Notes: a model not told the origin generated them from the letters alone. Shown: positions 1 through 7,733, counted from the stretch's first letter. The stretch is DNA of 8,204 nt from Rickettsia typhi (GCA_945883665.1 CAMCXV010000045.1:1-8204), one strand, 5' to 3'. Numbers and translations are program-made.

Positions 1-73
1 TTATTTTATTTTATTTCAAGTGCAAATCTAAATAAATGGTTAATTTTTTTAATTTAATACCGTTTCTACTTAC

Positions 74-802
74 CTATATTTGTATATTAGGAACTTGGTA
101 ATTTTTATTATATATAAAATAAATGATACATAAGAGAGCTGCAAGACTATACCAGGTAATTGCATATTCTAAGTGATCATTTCTTATGACATTTAAATAA
201 GTAGAAGTAAGTGCTATAGCTCCTTCTGGAAGACTTAAGCTTCCTATTTGCATTAGATAGAAATCATTTTTAGTAATTCCTAATTTTTGTCTTGCTTCTT
301 CTAAATCAAGTGTAAACCATACATTATTCTCAACATCATTATTTGGCATAAAAAATCTCTTTTCTTCCCCTTTCATGACAAAGGCAATTATTGTCTCTTC
401 TTTGTTTGATAAAAAAGAACTTGCATTTTTTTTGGCACTTTGTGCTAACCAAGCTCTTGATACTAAATAAATATCTCCGAAATTATCTTTAAATGGAGAC
501 AAAAAATAATAGCCATCTTTTTCTGGATAAGCTGACCTTCTACCATACAAAAAGATATTTTGATTATCCAAAAAATGTCCCGTTAACTCTATTTTCGAAT
601 AAAAACCAATTTTAATCTCTGCTTTTGTGGTTTTGATTGGAGGTTTTTTAATATTTTCTTCAATGGTTGTAATAAAATTTTCTTTTTCTCTGAGGCGTTG
701 TAATTGCCAATTACCAAGGGAAATTAAGATTAGCACACATAATGAAACGATAAAAAAAGTGATGATTTCAAATTTTTGACCAAATATAGAAAATTTTTTC
801 AT
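74..802 (-). CDS. surf1: SURF1 family cytochrome c oxidase assembly protein
   Basis: Inner-membrane assembly factor for the heme-copper cytochrome c oxidase; family members help place heme a in subunit I. The 242-residue protein has the usual family layout: an N-terminal membrane helix at about residues 12-29, a signature immediately after it (GNWQLQRLREK, residues 30-40), a soluble middle domain, and a C-terminal membrane helix at about 212-230 introduced by NDHLEYAITWYSLA (208-221). The middle-domain motif usually written VNRGWVP appears here as VSRAWLA (114-120), a mild divergence. Length is normal for bacterial members. The start is ATG; no Shine-Dalgarno is visible in front of it. The stop is TAG. 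The gene diverges from ftsZ across a 300-base spacer. No oxidase subunit or other assembly gene lies in the window, so it seems detached from the cox operon. Family call is firm; its activity here is inferred. Confidence 0.93.
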   Translation of the reverse strand: MKKFSIFGQKFEIITFFIVSLCVLILISLGNWQLQRLREKENFITTIEENIKKPPIKTTKAEIKIGFYSKIELTGHFLDNQNIFLYGRRSAYPEKDGYYFLSPFKDNFGDIYLVSRAWLAQSAKKNASSFLSNKEETIIAFVMKGEEKRFFMPNNDVENNVWFTLDLEEARQKLGITKNDFYLMQIGSLSLPEGAIALTSTYLNVIRNDHLEYAITWYSLAALLCIIYFIYNKNYQVPNIQI

Positions 803-914
803 ATAAGAATTATTTTGTTTTATTGATGCTAACTAGCTTAGTATAGTATCGATAGAGTATTTATTTGTCTAGTTTTTTACTATAACTTGCTGATGTCTGA
901 TTTAAAAACTATTA

Positions 915-944
915 AAATAATCTTTTTTATAAAAAAGATTATTT
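915..944. repeat. Perfect 30-base palindrome in the surf1/ftsZ spacer
   Basis: The arm AAATAATCTTTTTT (915-928) is followed by AT and then its exact reverse complement (931-944). Because the central AT is itself symmetrical, all 30 bases form one unbroken palindrome. It lies immediately upstream of the predicted ftsZ -35 box. It could be an operator for a dimeric regulator, a weak AU hairpin in a transcript, or the terminator remnant of a lost gene. The symmetry is seen directly; the role is unknown. Confidence 0.75.
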
Positions 945-948
945 GGCA

Positions 949-977
949 TTGATACGTTATTAAATCTCATATATTAT
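949..977 (+). promoter_or_regulatory. Candidate sigma-70 promoter for ftsZ
   Basis: TTGATA (949-954, five of six consensus positions) and TATTAT (972-977, five of six) are separated by the ideal 17 bases. Transcription would start near 984, giving an ftsZ leader of about 120 nt. In DNA this AT-rich, chance matches are common. TTGACT at 1021-1026 is a better -35 hexamer, but its nearest -10-like sequence (TATAAA, 1049-1054) is 22 bases away, so it is less likely. Confidence 0.45.
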
Positions 978-1090
978 ATATTAATTAACTAATTATACCT
1001 AGTTTTAAGTTTATTCTTAATTGACTAAGAAAATATTTAAGAAAAGTTTATAAATAAAAATATGTTTTTTCTAACAACCAATATGAAATT

Positions 1091-1094
1091 AGGA
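1091..1094 (+). promoter_or_regulatory. Ribosome binding site of ftsZ
   Basis: AGGA lies 8 bases before the ATG at 1103 and supports that start. Most other genes in this window have no recognisable Shine-Dalgarno sequence. Confidence 0.6.
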
Positions 1095-1102
1095 TTCAAA
1101 AT

Positions 1103-2539
1103 ATGGCTCTAGAATTCAAGGCACCTGAAAATGTTATTTTAAAACCAATTATCACAGTTTTTGGTGTTGGAGGGGCCGGTGGAAATGCTGTAAATAATAT
1201 GATTAGGTCTAATTTGCAGGGAGCTAACTTTGTTGTGGCAAATACAGATGCTCAGGCACTAAGTCACTCAGAATGTGTTAATAAACTTCAACTAGGCGCT
1301 TCTTCAACAAAGGGTCTTGGAGCTGGTGCTTCGCCAGATGTCGGCAAACAGTCTGCGATTGAATCTGAAAATGAGATTAGATCTTATCTAGAAGGTAGTA
1401 ATATGGTTTTTATTACTGCTGGCATGGGTGGTGGAACTGGAACAGGTGCATCGCCTGAAATTGCAAGAATAGCAAAAGAGCTTGGTATTTTAACAGTTGG
1501 TGTTGTGACAAAGCCTTTTTTATTTGAAGGTGCTAGAAGAATGAAAGTTGCTGAAAGTGGATTAACAGAACTACAGCAATATGTGGATACTTTAATTGTT
1601 ATTCCGAACCAAAATTTATTCCGTATTGCTAATGAAAACACCACTTTTACAGATGCCTTTAAAATGGCTGATGAAGTTCTTCATTCTGGTGTTAGGAGTG
1701 TTACCGATCTAATTATTATGCCTGGTCTTATTAATCTTGATTTTGCTGACATTAAAACTGTAATGAGTGAAATGGGTAAAGCGATGATGGGAACGGGGGA
1801 GGCTTCTGGAGAAGAAAGATCCATAAAAGCAGCGGAATCTGCTATTGCTAATCCATTGCTCGATCATACTTCAATGTCTGGTGCTAAAGGTGTGTTAATA
1901 AACATTACCGGTGGTAAAGATATGACTTTATACGAGGTTGATAGTGCAGCAAATAGGATTAGGGAAGAGGTTGGAGATAGCGATGCTAATATTATTTTTG
2001 GATCCACTTTTAATCCTGATTTGCAAGGTGTTATAAGAGTTTCTGTTGTTGCAACTGGTATAGATTCAGAGTCGGTTAATATTGCTCGTAATGAGCGTCA
2101 TGATTTTTCTATCAAGGAAGAAAAAAATGAAGAAAATATTTTATGTAACGAAGAATTTTCTGCGGAAATAGAAGAAATTCCAGTATATCAAGGTCATGAT
2201 GATGAAAAAAACGATAATATGTTTAATAGTGAAGCTGATTTACAAGATAAAATAACAAAATTGTCAGCTCAAATAGATTTAGAATCTCAGGAAAATCTTA
2301 AATCACCCACAGCTAGTATTTCTCCTGTTTATACTGAATTATCGAGCTTGCCAAAAAAACCGTCTTTATTAAAACGTATGTGGAATTCGCTGAAAACAGC
2401 CGAATCTAATGAGATGCAAAGACCAGCGGAGATTCAAAATAGTAATATTCATGATGATAGAAAGGATAATGTGATGCCTACTCTTTCGAAGAATAATTCT
2501 CAAATTCAGGATGTGCCATCTTTTTTAAGAAAAAAATAG
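1103..2539 (+). CDS. ftsZ: Cell division protein FtsZ
   Basis: Tubulin-like GTPase that polymerises at midcell to form the division ring and recruit septal wall synthesis. The nucleotide-binding fold starts with [16 protein letters not shown] (19-34). The tubulin signature GGGTGTG is at residues 109-115. The catalytic T7 loop NLDFADI (211-217) keeps both acidic residues, D213 and D216. The folded core ends near residue 325 with the expected VVATGID sequence. A polar, acidic linker of about 140 residues follows, ending in the conserved tail DVPSFLRKK (470-478), which in other bacteria binds FtsA and other membrane tethers. At 478 residues it is complete and falls in the size range of alphaproteobacterial FtsZ. 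It starts with ATG after AGGA and stops with TAG. It is alone rather than behind ftsQ and ftsA as in a dcw cluster. No key residue is missing. Confidence 0.99.
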   Translation: MALEFKAPENVILKPIITVFGVGGAGGNAVNNMIRSNLQGANFVVANTDAQALSHSECVNKLQLGASSTKGLGAGASPDVGKQSAIESENEIRSYLEGSNMVFITAGMGGGTGTGASPEIARIAKELGILTVGVVTKPFLFEGARRMKVAESGLTELQQYVDTLIVIPNQNLFRIANENTTFTDAFKMADEVLHSGVRSVTDLIIMPGLINLDFADIKTVMSEMGKAMMGTGEASGEERSIKAAESAIANPLLDHTSMSGAKGVLINITGGKDMTLYEVDSAANRIREEVGDSDANIIFGSTFNPDLQGVIRVSVVATGIDSESVNIARNERHDFSIKEEKNEENILCNEEFSAEIEEIPVYQGHDDEKNDNMFNSEADLQDKITKLSAQIDLESQENLKSPTASISPVYTELSSLPKKPSLLKRMWNSLKTAESNEMQRPAEIQNSNIHDDRKDNVMPTLSKNNSQIQDVPSFLRKK

Positions 2540-2548
2540 ACTATTTTG

Positions 2549-2565
2549 GATAAGCATGGCTTATC
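2549..2565. terminator. Hairpin between convergent ftsZ and comF, possible bidirectional terminator
   Basis: GATAAGC (2549-2555), loop ATG, and GCTTATC (2559-2565) form a perfect 7-bp stem. It sits 9 bases after the ftsZ stop and 30 bases past the comF stop, where a shared terminator is expected. Neither strand has a clean T run right after the stem (AAATTATTA on plus, CAAAATAG on minus), so it is not a textbook intrinsic terminator. Confidence 0.4.
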
Positions 2566-2595
2566 AAATTATTACATGCTCTTTTACAAAAAACA

Positions 2596-3324
2596 TTATA
2601 CTTTGGCGATTGTCACAAGTTTTACTTTGCTGACATTCGCTTTTTTTAAGACTTTAGCACATTCAGTACTTGTTGCTCCTGTTGTTATAACATCATCAAC
2701 TAATAGAATAACTTTGTTTTGAATGTTAAAATTTTTATTAAATTGAAAACTACCTAGTAAATTTTGAGCCCTTTGTTTTTTATTTAACCCAACTTGATTT
2801 TTTGTCATTCTTTTTTTTATTAATAGATTAGGAATAAAAGGCTTATGTAATTTTTTGGATAATTCATGCGCTAATATCTGAGGAGGGTTGTAATTGCGAA
2901 AAATACGTTTAAATTTATGCATAGGGACAGGAGATATGATATCCACATCTTGTAAATCTTCTAAAAATCTGTTTCTAACAAGTTTAGCAAATAATTTTGC
3001 TAAACTTGTTTTGTCATTATATTTAAAATTGTGAACCAATTTTTTTGTTTCCGGAGAAAATTCTAATAATGTTCTAATCATATCAACTTTAGGCTTTATA
3101 GTTAAGCATTTACCGCAAATATTGATATCAGTAAAATTGACTTCAAATTTCTTGCAACAAATAATGCAATAAGGTTTAGCTATAAAGGTAAATTTTGACC
3201 AACAAGAACCGCAGATACTGTCGCTAATGTTTGTAAAATTACTGCATGTAGAGCATCTAAAGGGAAAAATATAATTTATTGTACTTTCAAATAAAACTGA
3301 AATACTAGAAAAATCAAATTTCAC
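2596..3324 (-). CDS. comF: ComF family phosphoribosyltransferase-like protein
   Basis: ComF proteins are needed for natural DNA uptake in several bacteria; most are cytoplasmic with a type I phosphoribosyltransferase fold and an N-terminal zinc ribbon. Here cysteines at 24/27, 38/41, 53/56/57 and 70/73 make a run of CxxC-type pairs consistent with metal binding. The PRPP-binding loop LLVDDVITTGAT (207-218) is complete, and the preceding SPVP...FRNYNPPQILA and NQVGLNKKQRAQNLLG blocks (131-151, 176-191) match the family. Length, 242 residues, is typical. The start is GTG, not ATG, and lies inside the end of fabD: the fabD stop TGA falls 11 bases into comF. GGAG (3335-3338), 10 bases upstream of the GTG, supports this choice, as does the lack of any ATG before residue 83. 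The overlap suggests translational coupling with fabD. Whether this organism takes up DNA cannot be told from one gene. Confidence 0.9.
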   Translation of the reverse strand: MKFDFSSISVLFESTINYIFPFRCSTCSNFTNISDSICGSCWSKFTFIAKPYCIICCKKFEVNFTDINICGKCLTIKPKVDMIRTLLEFSPETKKLVHNFKYNDKTSLAKLFAKLVRNRFLEDLQDVDIISPVPMHKFKRIFRNYNPPQILAHELSKKLHKPFIPNLLIKKRMTKNQVGLNKKQRAQNLLGSFQFNKNFNIQNKVILLVDDVITTGATSTECAKVLKKANVSKVKLVTIAKV

Positions 3325-4252
3325 TTAAAAATAGCTCCATTTCCGTAATATTTGAAACATTTGTTAATTTAAAATTATGAGATGTTTTTTTTGCAAGACC
3401 TGATAATATTTTACCAGAACCTATTTCCACTAATTCTTTAACCCCAAGACGATTTAACTCATCCATAGTTTCACGCCAACGAACTGTACCACAAATTTGT
3501 GATACTAAATTGGTTCGAATTATATCTGGAGAAGTTGTCTGTGTTGCTGTGACATTTGCAATTAATGGTACTATAGGTGTTTTAATATTTGTTTGAGCCA
3601 ATATCTTTAACATTGGTTCTTCAGCTGGTTTCATAAGCTCTGAATGAAAAGGAGCGCTAACTTTTAATTTTATAGCTTTATAACCATTGTCTTTTAATAC
3701 TGATATTATATAGTCAATATTTTCATTATGTCCGCTAATAACAATTTGCCCTTCTACATTATCATTAGCAATTTGACAGACTCCTTTTACACTAGAAAAA
3801 TCTAATAATTCTTGTAGATCTTTATGCTTTATTCCTATACATGCAGCCATTGCTCCTTGCCCATTTTGAAGAGCTTTTTGCATAGAAACTCCCCTTATAT
3901 GAAGTAATTTTGTTGTATCTTCTAAAGATAGAGCTTCAGCTGCACATAGTGCGCTATACTCTCCTAATGAATGACCAGCTACAAACGATGAAAGTTCATT
4001 TGTATTTTTTTTAGATTGTTTTATAATGACTTTTAGTATTGCAATAGAAACGGCCATTAATGCTGGTTGCGTGTTTGCTGTAAGGGTTAATTCTTCGTTT
4101 GAGCCATAAAAGATTATGTCGCTAAGTTTATAATTTAAAACTTCGTCAACAGTTTTAAAAGTAGATTTTGCTTCATCAAAATTATCGTAAAAATCTTTTG
4201 CCATTCCAACAATTTGTGATCCCTGACCAGGAAAAATAAAAGCTCTATTCAT
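3314..4252 (-). CDS. fabD: Malonyl-CoA:ACP transacylase
   Basis: Transfers malonyl groups from coenzyme A to acyl carrier protein, supplying the extender unit for type II fatty acid synthesis in the cytoplasm. All active-site elements are visible: PGQGSQ (8-13), which forms the oxyanion hole; the nucleophile Ser95 in GHSLGEYSA (93-101); Arg120 in the HIRG motif, which binds the malonyl carboxylate; and the catalytic His203 in SAPFHS (199-204). The C-terminal block ELVEIGSGKILSGLAKK (273-289) is also typical. Length, 312 residues, matches the family. ATG start without a visible Shine-Dalgarno; the stop TGA lies within the first codons of comF. It is not beside fabG, acpP, fabF or fabH as in many bacteria. 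It diverges from slt over 38 bases. Confidence 0.97.
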   Translation of the reverse strand: MNRAFIFPGQGSQIVGMAKDFYDNFDEAKSTFKTVDEVLNYKLSDIIFYGSNEELTLTANTQPALMAVSIAILKVIIKQSKKNTNELSSFVAGHSLGEYSALCAAEALSLEDTTKLLHIRGVSMQKALQNGQGAMAACIGIKHKDLQELLDFSSVKGVCQIANDNVEGQIVISGHNENIDYIISVLKDNGYKAIKLKVSAPFHSELMKPAEEPMLKILAQTNIKTPIVPLIANVTATQTTSPDIIRTNLVSQICGTVRWRETMDELNRLGVKELVEIGSGKILSGLAKKTSHNFKLTNVSNITEMELFLSEI

Positions 4253-4290
4253 AATTATAAAATAATATTAAATTTTTGTTTAAAAACATT
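4253..4290. promoter_or_regulatory. Short AT-only-like spacer between divergent fabD and slt
   Basis: Only 38 bases, with just two G/C bases by eye, separate the fabD ATG from the chosen slt ATG. Several -10-like stretches occur (TATAAA at 4256-4261 on plus, TATTAT at 4264-4269 read on minus), but no convincing -35 partner is seen. The two promoters must overlap each other or extend into the opposing coding regions. I cannot place either one with confidence. Confidence 0.35.
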
Positions 4291-6267
4291 ATGAGAATAA
4301 TAAATAAGCTGTCAATTATTATAACAATTTTCACAAGCTTCTCTTTGTGTATAGATGTTCTAGCAAACAAAAAAGATTCGTCTGATGATAAATCATATAA
4401 ACAAGTTTTTGAATATATCCAAAATAAAAATTGGAAAGAAGCTGAATATTTAGCTAAAAAAATCAATGACAAAGTATTATGTAAGATAGTTTTATCACAA
4501 GGATTTTTAGATACAAATTACAAAAATACTGATTTTACAAAGATAATAAATTTTTTAAAACAAAATCCAAAATGGCCGCAAAATTCTTCTTTAAAAATTC
4601 GAGCAGAAGGTTTTATAGATGATTATACTGATAAAACTGAAATTTATCACTGGTTTAGTAAAAATGAACCTATTACTGGGTCTGGTTATAAATACTATGC
4701 TTTAGCCGCATCACAAATTTTGACTGACACAAATAAATTAACACCAATAATAAAAGATGGTTGGGTATATGGTGTTTTTAATAAAGATGAACAAATTGAT
4801 TTTTACAAGAAATTTAAAAAATTCATAAGCAAAGATGATATCATAAAAAGGATAGATAATTTAATTTGGAAAGGTTCTAACACATTAGCTAAAAGCATAT
4901 TTCATTTGGTTGATAATGGTTATAGCAAGGCTTTTGAGGCTCAAATAGCCTTTACTACTAATAATAAAGACGCACAAAAATTATTTAAAAATGTTCAAAA
5001 AGAATATTACACCTCTGGATTAGTTTATCATTATATTAGTGGAATAAAGAATGAGCAACCAAAAGCTAGTGAAATAGTGGATTTAATAAACTCTGTGAAA
5101 AATTATCAATTTCATGAAAATGATTTTGTAAAAATTCAAATTTATTTAGCCAGAGAATATATTGAAAATAAAAAGTTTAAAGAGGCTTATTCTGTTGTAA
5201 GTAATAATTTTGCTACGTCAGATTCTAACGTTAGTGATGTTGAATTTTTATCTGGTTGGCTTGCTCTTCGTTTTTTAAATAAGCCAGATCTTGCTATAGA
5301 GCATTTTAAAAAATTTAATCAAGTAGTAAAAACCCCTATTAGCGTATCCAGAGGTCTGTATTGGCTAGGTAGAGCTTATACAAAAAGTGGAAAAAAAGAA
5401 GAAGCAAAGAAATTATATGCGCAAATAGCTAATCGTTTTGGCTATACATTTTATGGACAAGTTGCTGCAATGGAAATTGGTAAAACAAAATTAAATTTAC
5501 CAAGTAAGATATCCGATAGTCGTAGTGAAAATGGAGTTTTGATAAAAAATAGTGACAATTTAAAAGCTGTGGATTTAGTAAATAAATATGCAGCTGGCAC
5601 TGGTCTTGTTAAAATATATTTAGAAAGTGTAGTTGATACAGCAGAAGAAGATGATGTCTTAGATACTGTTTTTGCAACTAATGTTTCTAAAACTCATCAC
5701 AAAGTATGGTTATCCAGAAGAGCTCTGCAAAAACATGTTTTTATAGAGCAATATTCATATCCAGATCCATATAAAATAAATAATTTACCGGTAGAAAAGC
5801 CTCTTGTTTATAGTATTGTTAGACAAGAATCTAGTTTTGAGCATTCTGTAATAGCACCAGATAAAGGAATGGGTCTAATGCAACTTATGGAGCCCACAGC
5901 CTGTGATGTTGCTAAAAAACTTGCTGTAAAATGTTGTTTAAAAAGTTTAACGCAAGATCCCCATTATAATCTTACTTTAGGTAGTAATTATTTAGCGCAG
6001 ATGCTTAAAAAATATAAAAATTCCTATGTTCTTGCTATTGCTGCTTATAATGCTGGTCCCCACCGAGTAACAAAATGGTTAAATCTGTATGGAGATATGA
6101 GGAAATTTCAAGATTATCATGATGTTATTGATTGGATTGAGAGTATACCTTTTCCAGCCACAAGGAATTATGTTCAAAGAGTTTTGGAGAATGTGCAAAT
6201 ATATAGAACAATTTTAAATAAAGATGGTAAATTTAATTTGAAACAGGATTTACTAGTTGCAAAATGA
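4291..6267 (+). CDS. slt: Soluble lytic murein transglycosylase (Slt family)
   Basis: Periplasmic enzyme that cleaves the MurNAc-GlcNAc bond of peptidoglycan and leaves 1,6-anhydromuropeptides. I chose ATG at 4291 (658 residues) over a TTG at 4276. The protein then begins with a basic stretch (MRIINK), a hydrophobic core (LSIIITIFTSFSLCI) and an Ala-type cleavage site near residue 25, which is a signal peptide; neither start has a Shine-Dalgarno. Residues of about 35-460 form the long alpha-helical, TPR-like superhelix typical of Slt70, including YWLGRAY near 357. The catalytic domain follows: IVRQESSF with catalytic Glu513, then GLMQLMEPTA (528-537), AYNAG (585-589), and WIESIPFPATRNYVQRV (615-631). 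MEPTA replaces the usual MPxTA, and the usual SxAGAxG before it reads APDKGMG. A 13-bp stem-loop lies just past its TGA stop. Confidence 0.93.
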   Translation: MRIINKLSIIITIFTSFSLCIDVLANKKDSSDDKSYKQVFEYIQNKNWKEAEYLAKKINDKVLCKIVLSQGFLDTNYKNTDFTKIINFLKQNPKWPQNSSLKIRAEGFIDDYTDKTEIYHWFSKNEPITGSGYKYYALAASQILTDTNKLTPIIKDGWVYGVFNKDEQIDFYKKFKKFISKDDIIKRIDNLIWKGSNTLAKSIFHLVDNGYSKAFEAQIAFTTNNKDAQKLFKNVQKEYYTSGLVYHYISGIKNEQPKASEIVDLINSVKNYQFHENDFVKIQIYLAREYIENKKFKEAYSVVSNNFATSDSNVSDVEFLSGWLALRFLNKPDLAIEHFKKFNQVVKTPISVSRGLYWLGRAYTKSGKKEEAKKLYAQIANRFGYTFYGQVAAMEIGKTKLNLPSKISDSRSENGVLIKNSDNLKAVDLVNKYAAGTGLVKIYLESVVDTAEEDDVLDTVFATNVSKTHHKVWLSRRALQKHVFIEQYSYPDPYKINNLPVEKPLVYSIVRQESSFEHSVIAPDKGMGLMQLMEPTACDVAKKLAVKCCLKSLTQDPHYNLTLGSNYLAQMLKKYKNSYVLAIAAYNAGPHRVTKWLNLYGDMRKFQDYHDVIDWIESIPFPATRNYVQRVLENVQIYRTILNKDGKFNLKQDLLVAK

Positions 6268-6281
6268 ATATAGCACTAAGA

Positions 6282-6311
6282 TATTGATTTTTATGAAAAT
6301 AAAAATCAATA
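6282..6311 (+). terminator. 13-bp stem-loop with GAAA loop after slt
   Basis: TATTGATTTTTAT (6282-6294), loop GAAA (6295-6298), then the exact reverse complement (6299-6311). The stem is AT-rich, but the GNRA-type loop would stabilise it, and a T-rich stretch follows (6315-6331, TTGTTTATTTTGTTTTC). It starts 14 bases after the slt stop. The most likely role is an intrinsic, perhaps partial, terminator or an mRNA 3' stabiliser between slt and ldcA. Confidence 0.55.
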
Positions 6312-6353
6312 AAATTGTTTATTTTGTTTTCTCAAGATGAGTTTGCGGTGAAT

Positions 6354-7253
6354 ATGCAAGAATTAGCTAAAATTTTAAATCACATAAAAATTAATGTAGT
6401 AGCGCCTGCTTCTGGTGCATCTGATAAAGATTTATTTACATTGCAAAATAGTGGATTAAATCTTGAGTTTCAATCTAGTTGCTTTAACTCCATCAATCCT
6501 TTTCATTCAGCTGATGATGAAACACGTTTTGAATGCTTAAAAAACGCAATTTATAACGAAGATATAGAAGTAATCTGGTGTTTAAGGGGTGGTTATGGTT
6601 CGGCGAAGTTAATTGAAAAATTGATGGAATTACCCAAACCAAAAAAACAAAAGATTTTTATAGGTTATAGTGATATCACTGCATTACATATATTCTTTAC
6701 CCAAGAATGCGGATGGAAAACAATACATGGTTCTGTGTTACTTGAACTAATATTGAATGAAAAAGATGTTTCAAGCATGCTAAAACTATCTCATCTTATT
6801 ACTAACAAGAAACAAGAGGCAATAATCGAAGATATTATCCCTCTTAATCCACTAGCTAAAAATATTATTAAAATTGATGCTAGTTTAACTGGTGGAAATT
6901 TAACTATGGTTACCACTAGTTTGGGTACTAAATGGAATATTAAAACTAAAGGGAAAATTTTATTTTTAGAAGATGTGAATGTAAAACCATATCAAATCGA
7001 CAGGCTTCTTAATCATTTAAAGCAAGCTATGGTGTTGGAAGGATTAAAAGCCATTGTTTTTGGTAGTTTTGATCAAGATGAAAAAGCTATAATGGAAGTA
7101 TTGCAAATATTTGCAGATGAGATAAAAATTCCAGTATTTAAAACGGATAGATTGGGTCATGGCAAATTTAATGATCCAATAATTTATAATTCTTCTTCTT
7201 TTATTGTTTCTTCAACAAAAAAAGGGTATTTTAATTTGGTAATGAATTGGTAA
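6354..7253 (+). CDS. ldcA: LD-carboxypeptidase (muramoyltetrapeptide carboxypeptidase)
   Basis: Cytoplasmic serine peptidase of family S66 that removes the terminal D-Ala from murein tetrapeptides during cell-wall recycling. Numbered from ATG 6354 (299 residues): VVAPASG (15-21) is the first strand; RGGYGS (78-83); the nucleophile Ser106 in IGYSDITALH; GG and N in LTGGNLTMV (178-186); Glu206 in LFLED; and His269 in LGHGK. The Ser-Glu-His triad is therefore complete. There is no signal peptide, as expected. The start is uncertain. The frame is open upstream to a TTG at 6315 (312 residues) or GTG at 6348 (301 residues). I prefer ATG because the TTG sits directly at the foot of the stem-loop and in its T-rich tail, and because the family usually begins shortly before the VxAPSS strand. 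bcp follows after 6 bases, so the two probably share a transcript. Confidence 0.93.
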   Translation: MQELAKILNHIKINVVAPASGASDKDLFTLQNSGLNLEFQSSCFNSINPFHSADDETRFECLKNAIYNEDIEVIWCLRGGYGSAKLIEKLMELPKPKKQKIFIGYSDITALHIFFTQECGWKTIHGSVLLELILNEKDVSSMLKLSHLITNKKQEAIIEDIIPLNPLAKNIIKIDASLTGGNLTMVTTSLGTKWNIKTKGKILFLEDVNVKPYQIDRLLNHLKQAMVLEGLKAIVFGSFDQDEKAIMEVLQIFADEIKIPVFKTDRLGHGKFNDPIIYNSSSFIVSSTKKGYFNLVMNW

Positions 7254-7259
7254 AATAAA

Positions 7260-7733
7260 ATGAGTGATTTAAAAATAGGAGATACAGCCCCTGATTTTTT
7301 AATAAAAATATCAGAAAATAAAGAATATAGTTTGAAAGAATTAAATGGTAAATATGTTGTTCTTTATTTTTACCCAAAAGATGATACACCAGGTTGTACA
7401 ATTGAAGCGATTGATTTTAACGAGTTGCTACAAGATTTTCATAAACTAAATAGCGTGGTTTTGGGTGTTTCAAGAGATAATTTAAAATCGCATGCTAAAT
7501 TTAAAGAAAAATATAGTCTGAAATTTAATCTTGGGTCTGATATAGAGGGAACAACTTGTTCTGACTATGCTGTTTGGGTTGAGAAATCAATGTTTGGCAA
7601 AAAATATATGGGTGTTAATAGGGCTACTTTTTTAATCGATCCACAAGGAAAGATAGCTTATATTTGGCCAAAAGTTTCTGTAGATGGTCACGCTCGGGAA
7701 GTGTTAAATAAAATTAGAGATTTATCTGTTTAA
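7260..7733 (+). CDS. bcp: Bcp/PrxQ-type thioredoxin-dependent peroxiredoxin
   Basis: Cytoplasmic thiol peroxidase that reduces hydrogen peroxide and organic hydroperoxides. The peroxidatic Cys46 lies in YPKDDTPGCTIEA (38-50), giving the PxxxTxxC catalytic motif with Pro39 and Thr43. The active-site Arg121 is in GVNRATFLID (118-127). The thioredoxin-like fold is complete at 157 residues, the usual size. The resolving cysteine that E. coli Bcp has five residues after the peroxidatic one is absent: the position is Ile51. The only other cysteine is Cys100, in GTTCSDYAVW. The enzyme may therefore work as a 1-Cys type or use Cys100 in an unusual way. It begins 6 bases after the ldcA stop, with no clear Shine-Dalgarno, which suggests transcription and perhaps translation coupled to ldcA. 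No obvious terminator hairpin follows its TAA. Confidence 0.96.
   Translation: MSDLKIGDTAPDFLIKISENKEYSLKELNGKYVVLYFYPKDDTPGCTIEAIDFNELLQDFHKLNSVVLGVSRDNLKSHAKFKEKYSLKFNLGSDIEGTTCSDYAVWVEKSMFGKKYMGVNRATFLIDPQGKIAYIWPKVSVDGHAREVLNKIRDLSV

Larger units (their letters stand above)
803..1102. promoter_or_regulatory. Divergent surf1/ftsZ intergenic control region
   Basis: Very AT-rich 300-base spacer between two genes read in opposite directions, so it must hold a promoter for each. I see no reading frame of useful length and no RNA gene. It holds a 30-base perfect palindrome (915-944), a good promoter candidate towards ftsZ (949-977) and the ftsZ ribosome site (1091-1094). Towards surf1, TATACT (minus strand, 840-845) lies 20 bases downstream of TAGACA (866-871). 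That spacing is long, so the surf1 promoter is only a weak suggestion. Confidence 0.6.

Noticed and set aside
1..73. Possible terminator after surf1 or a second gene at the left edge.
   Set aside because: The stretch is AT-rich, with no clear stem-loop and T run on the minus strand and no extended frame; too short to interpret.
1005..1020. TTAA-N8-TTAA resembling a CtrA box upstream of ftsZ.
   Set aside because: The canonical CtrA site is TTAA-N7-TTAA; the spacer here is one base too long, and TTAA is very common in DNA of this composition.
1384..1644. 86-codon minus-strand frame inside ftsZ.
   Set aside because: It lies opposite the conserved GTPase core of ftsZ, and its sequence is what antisense reading of that core gives; no ribosome site or family match.
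4276..4290. TTG start for slt, five codons upstream of the ATG.
   Set aside because: No ribosome site, and the ATG at 4291 gives a better-formed signal peptide.
4245..4472. 75-codon minus-strand frame over the start of slt.
   Set aside because: It overlaps the signal peptide region of slt and the start of fabD, has low-complexity hydrophobic content and no independent support.
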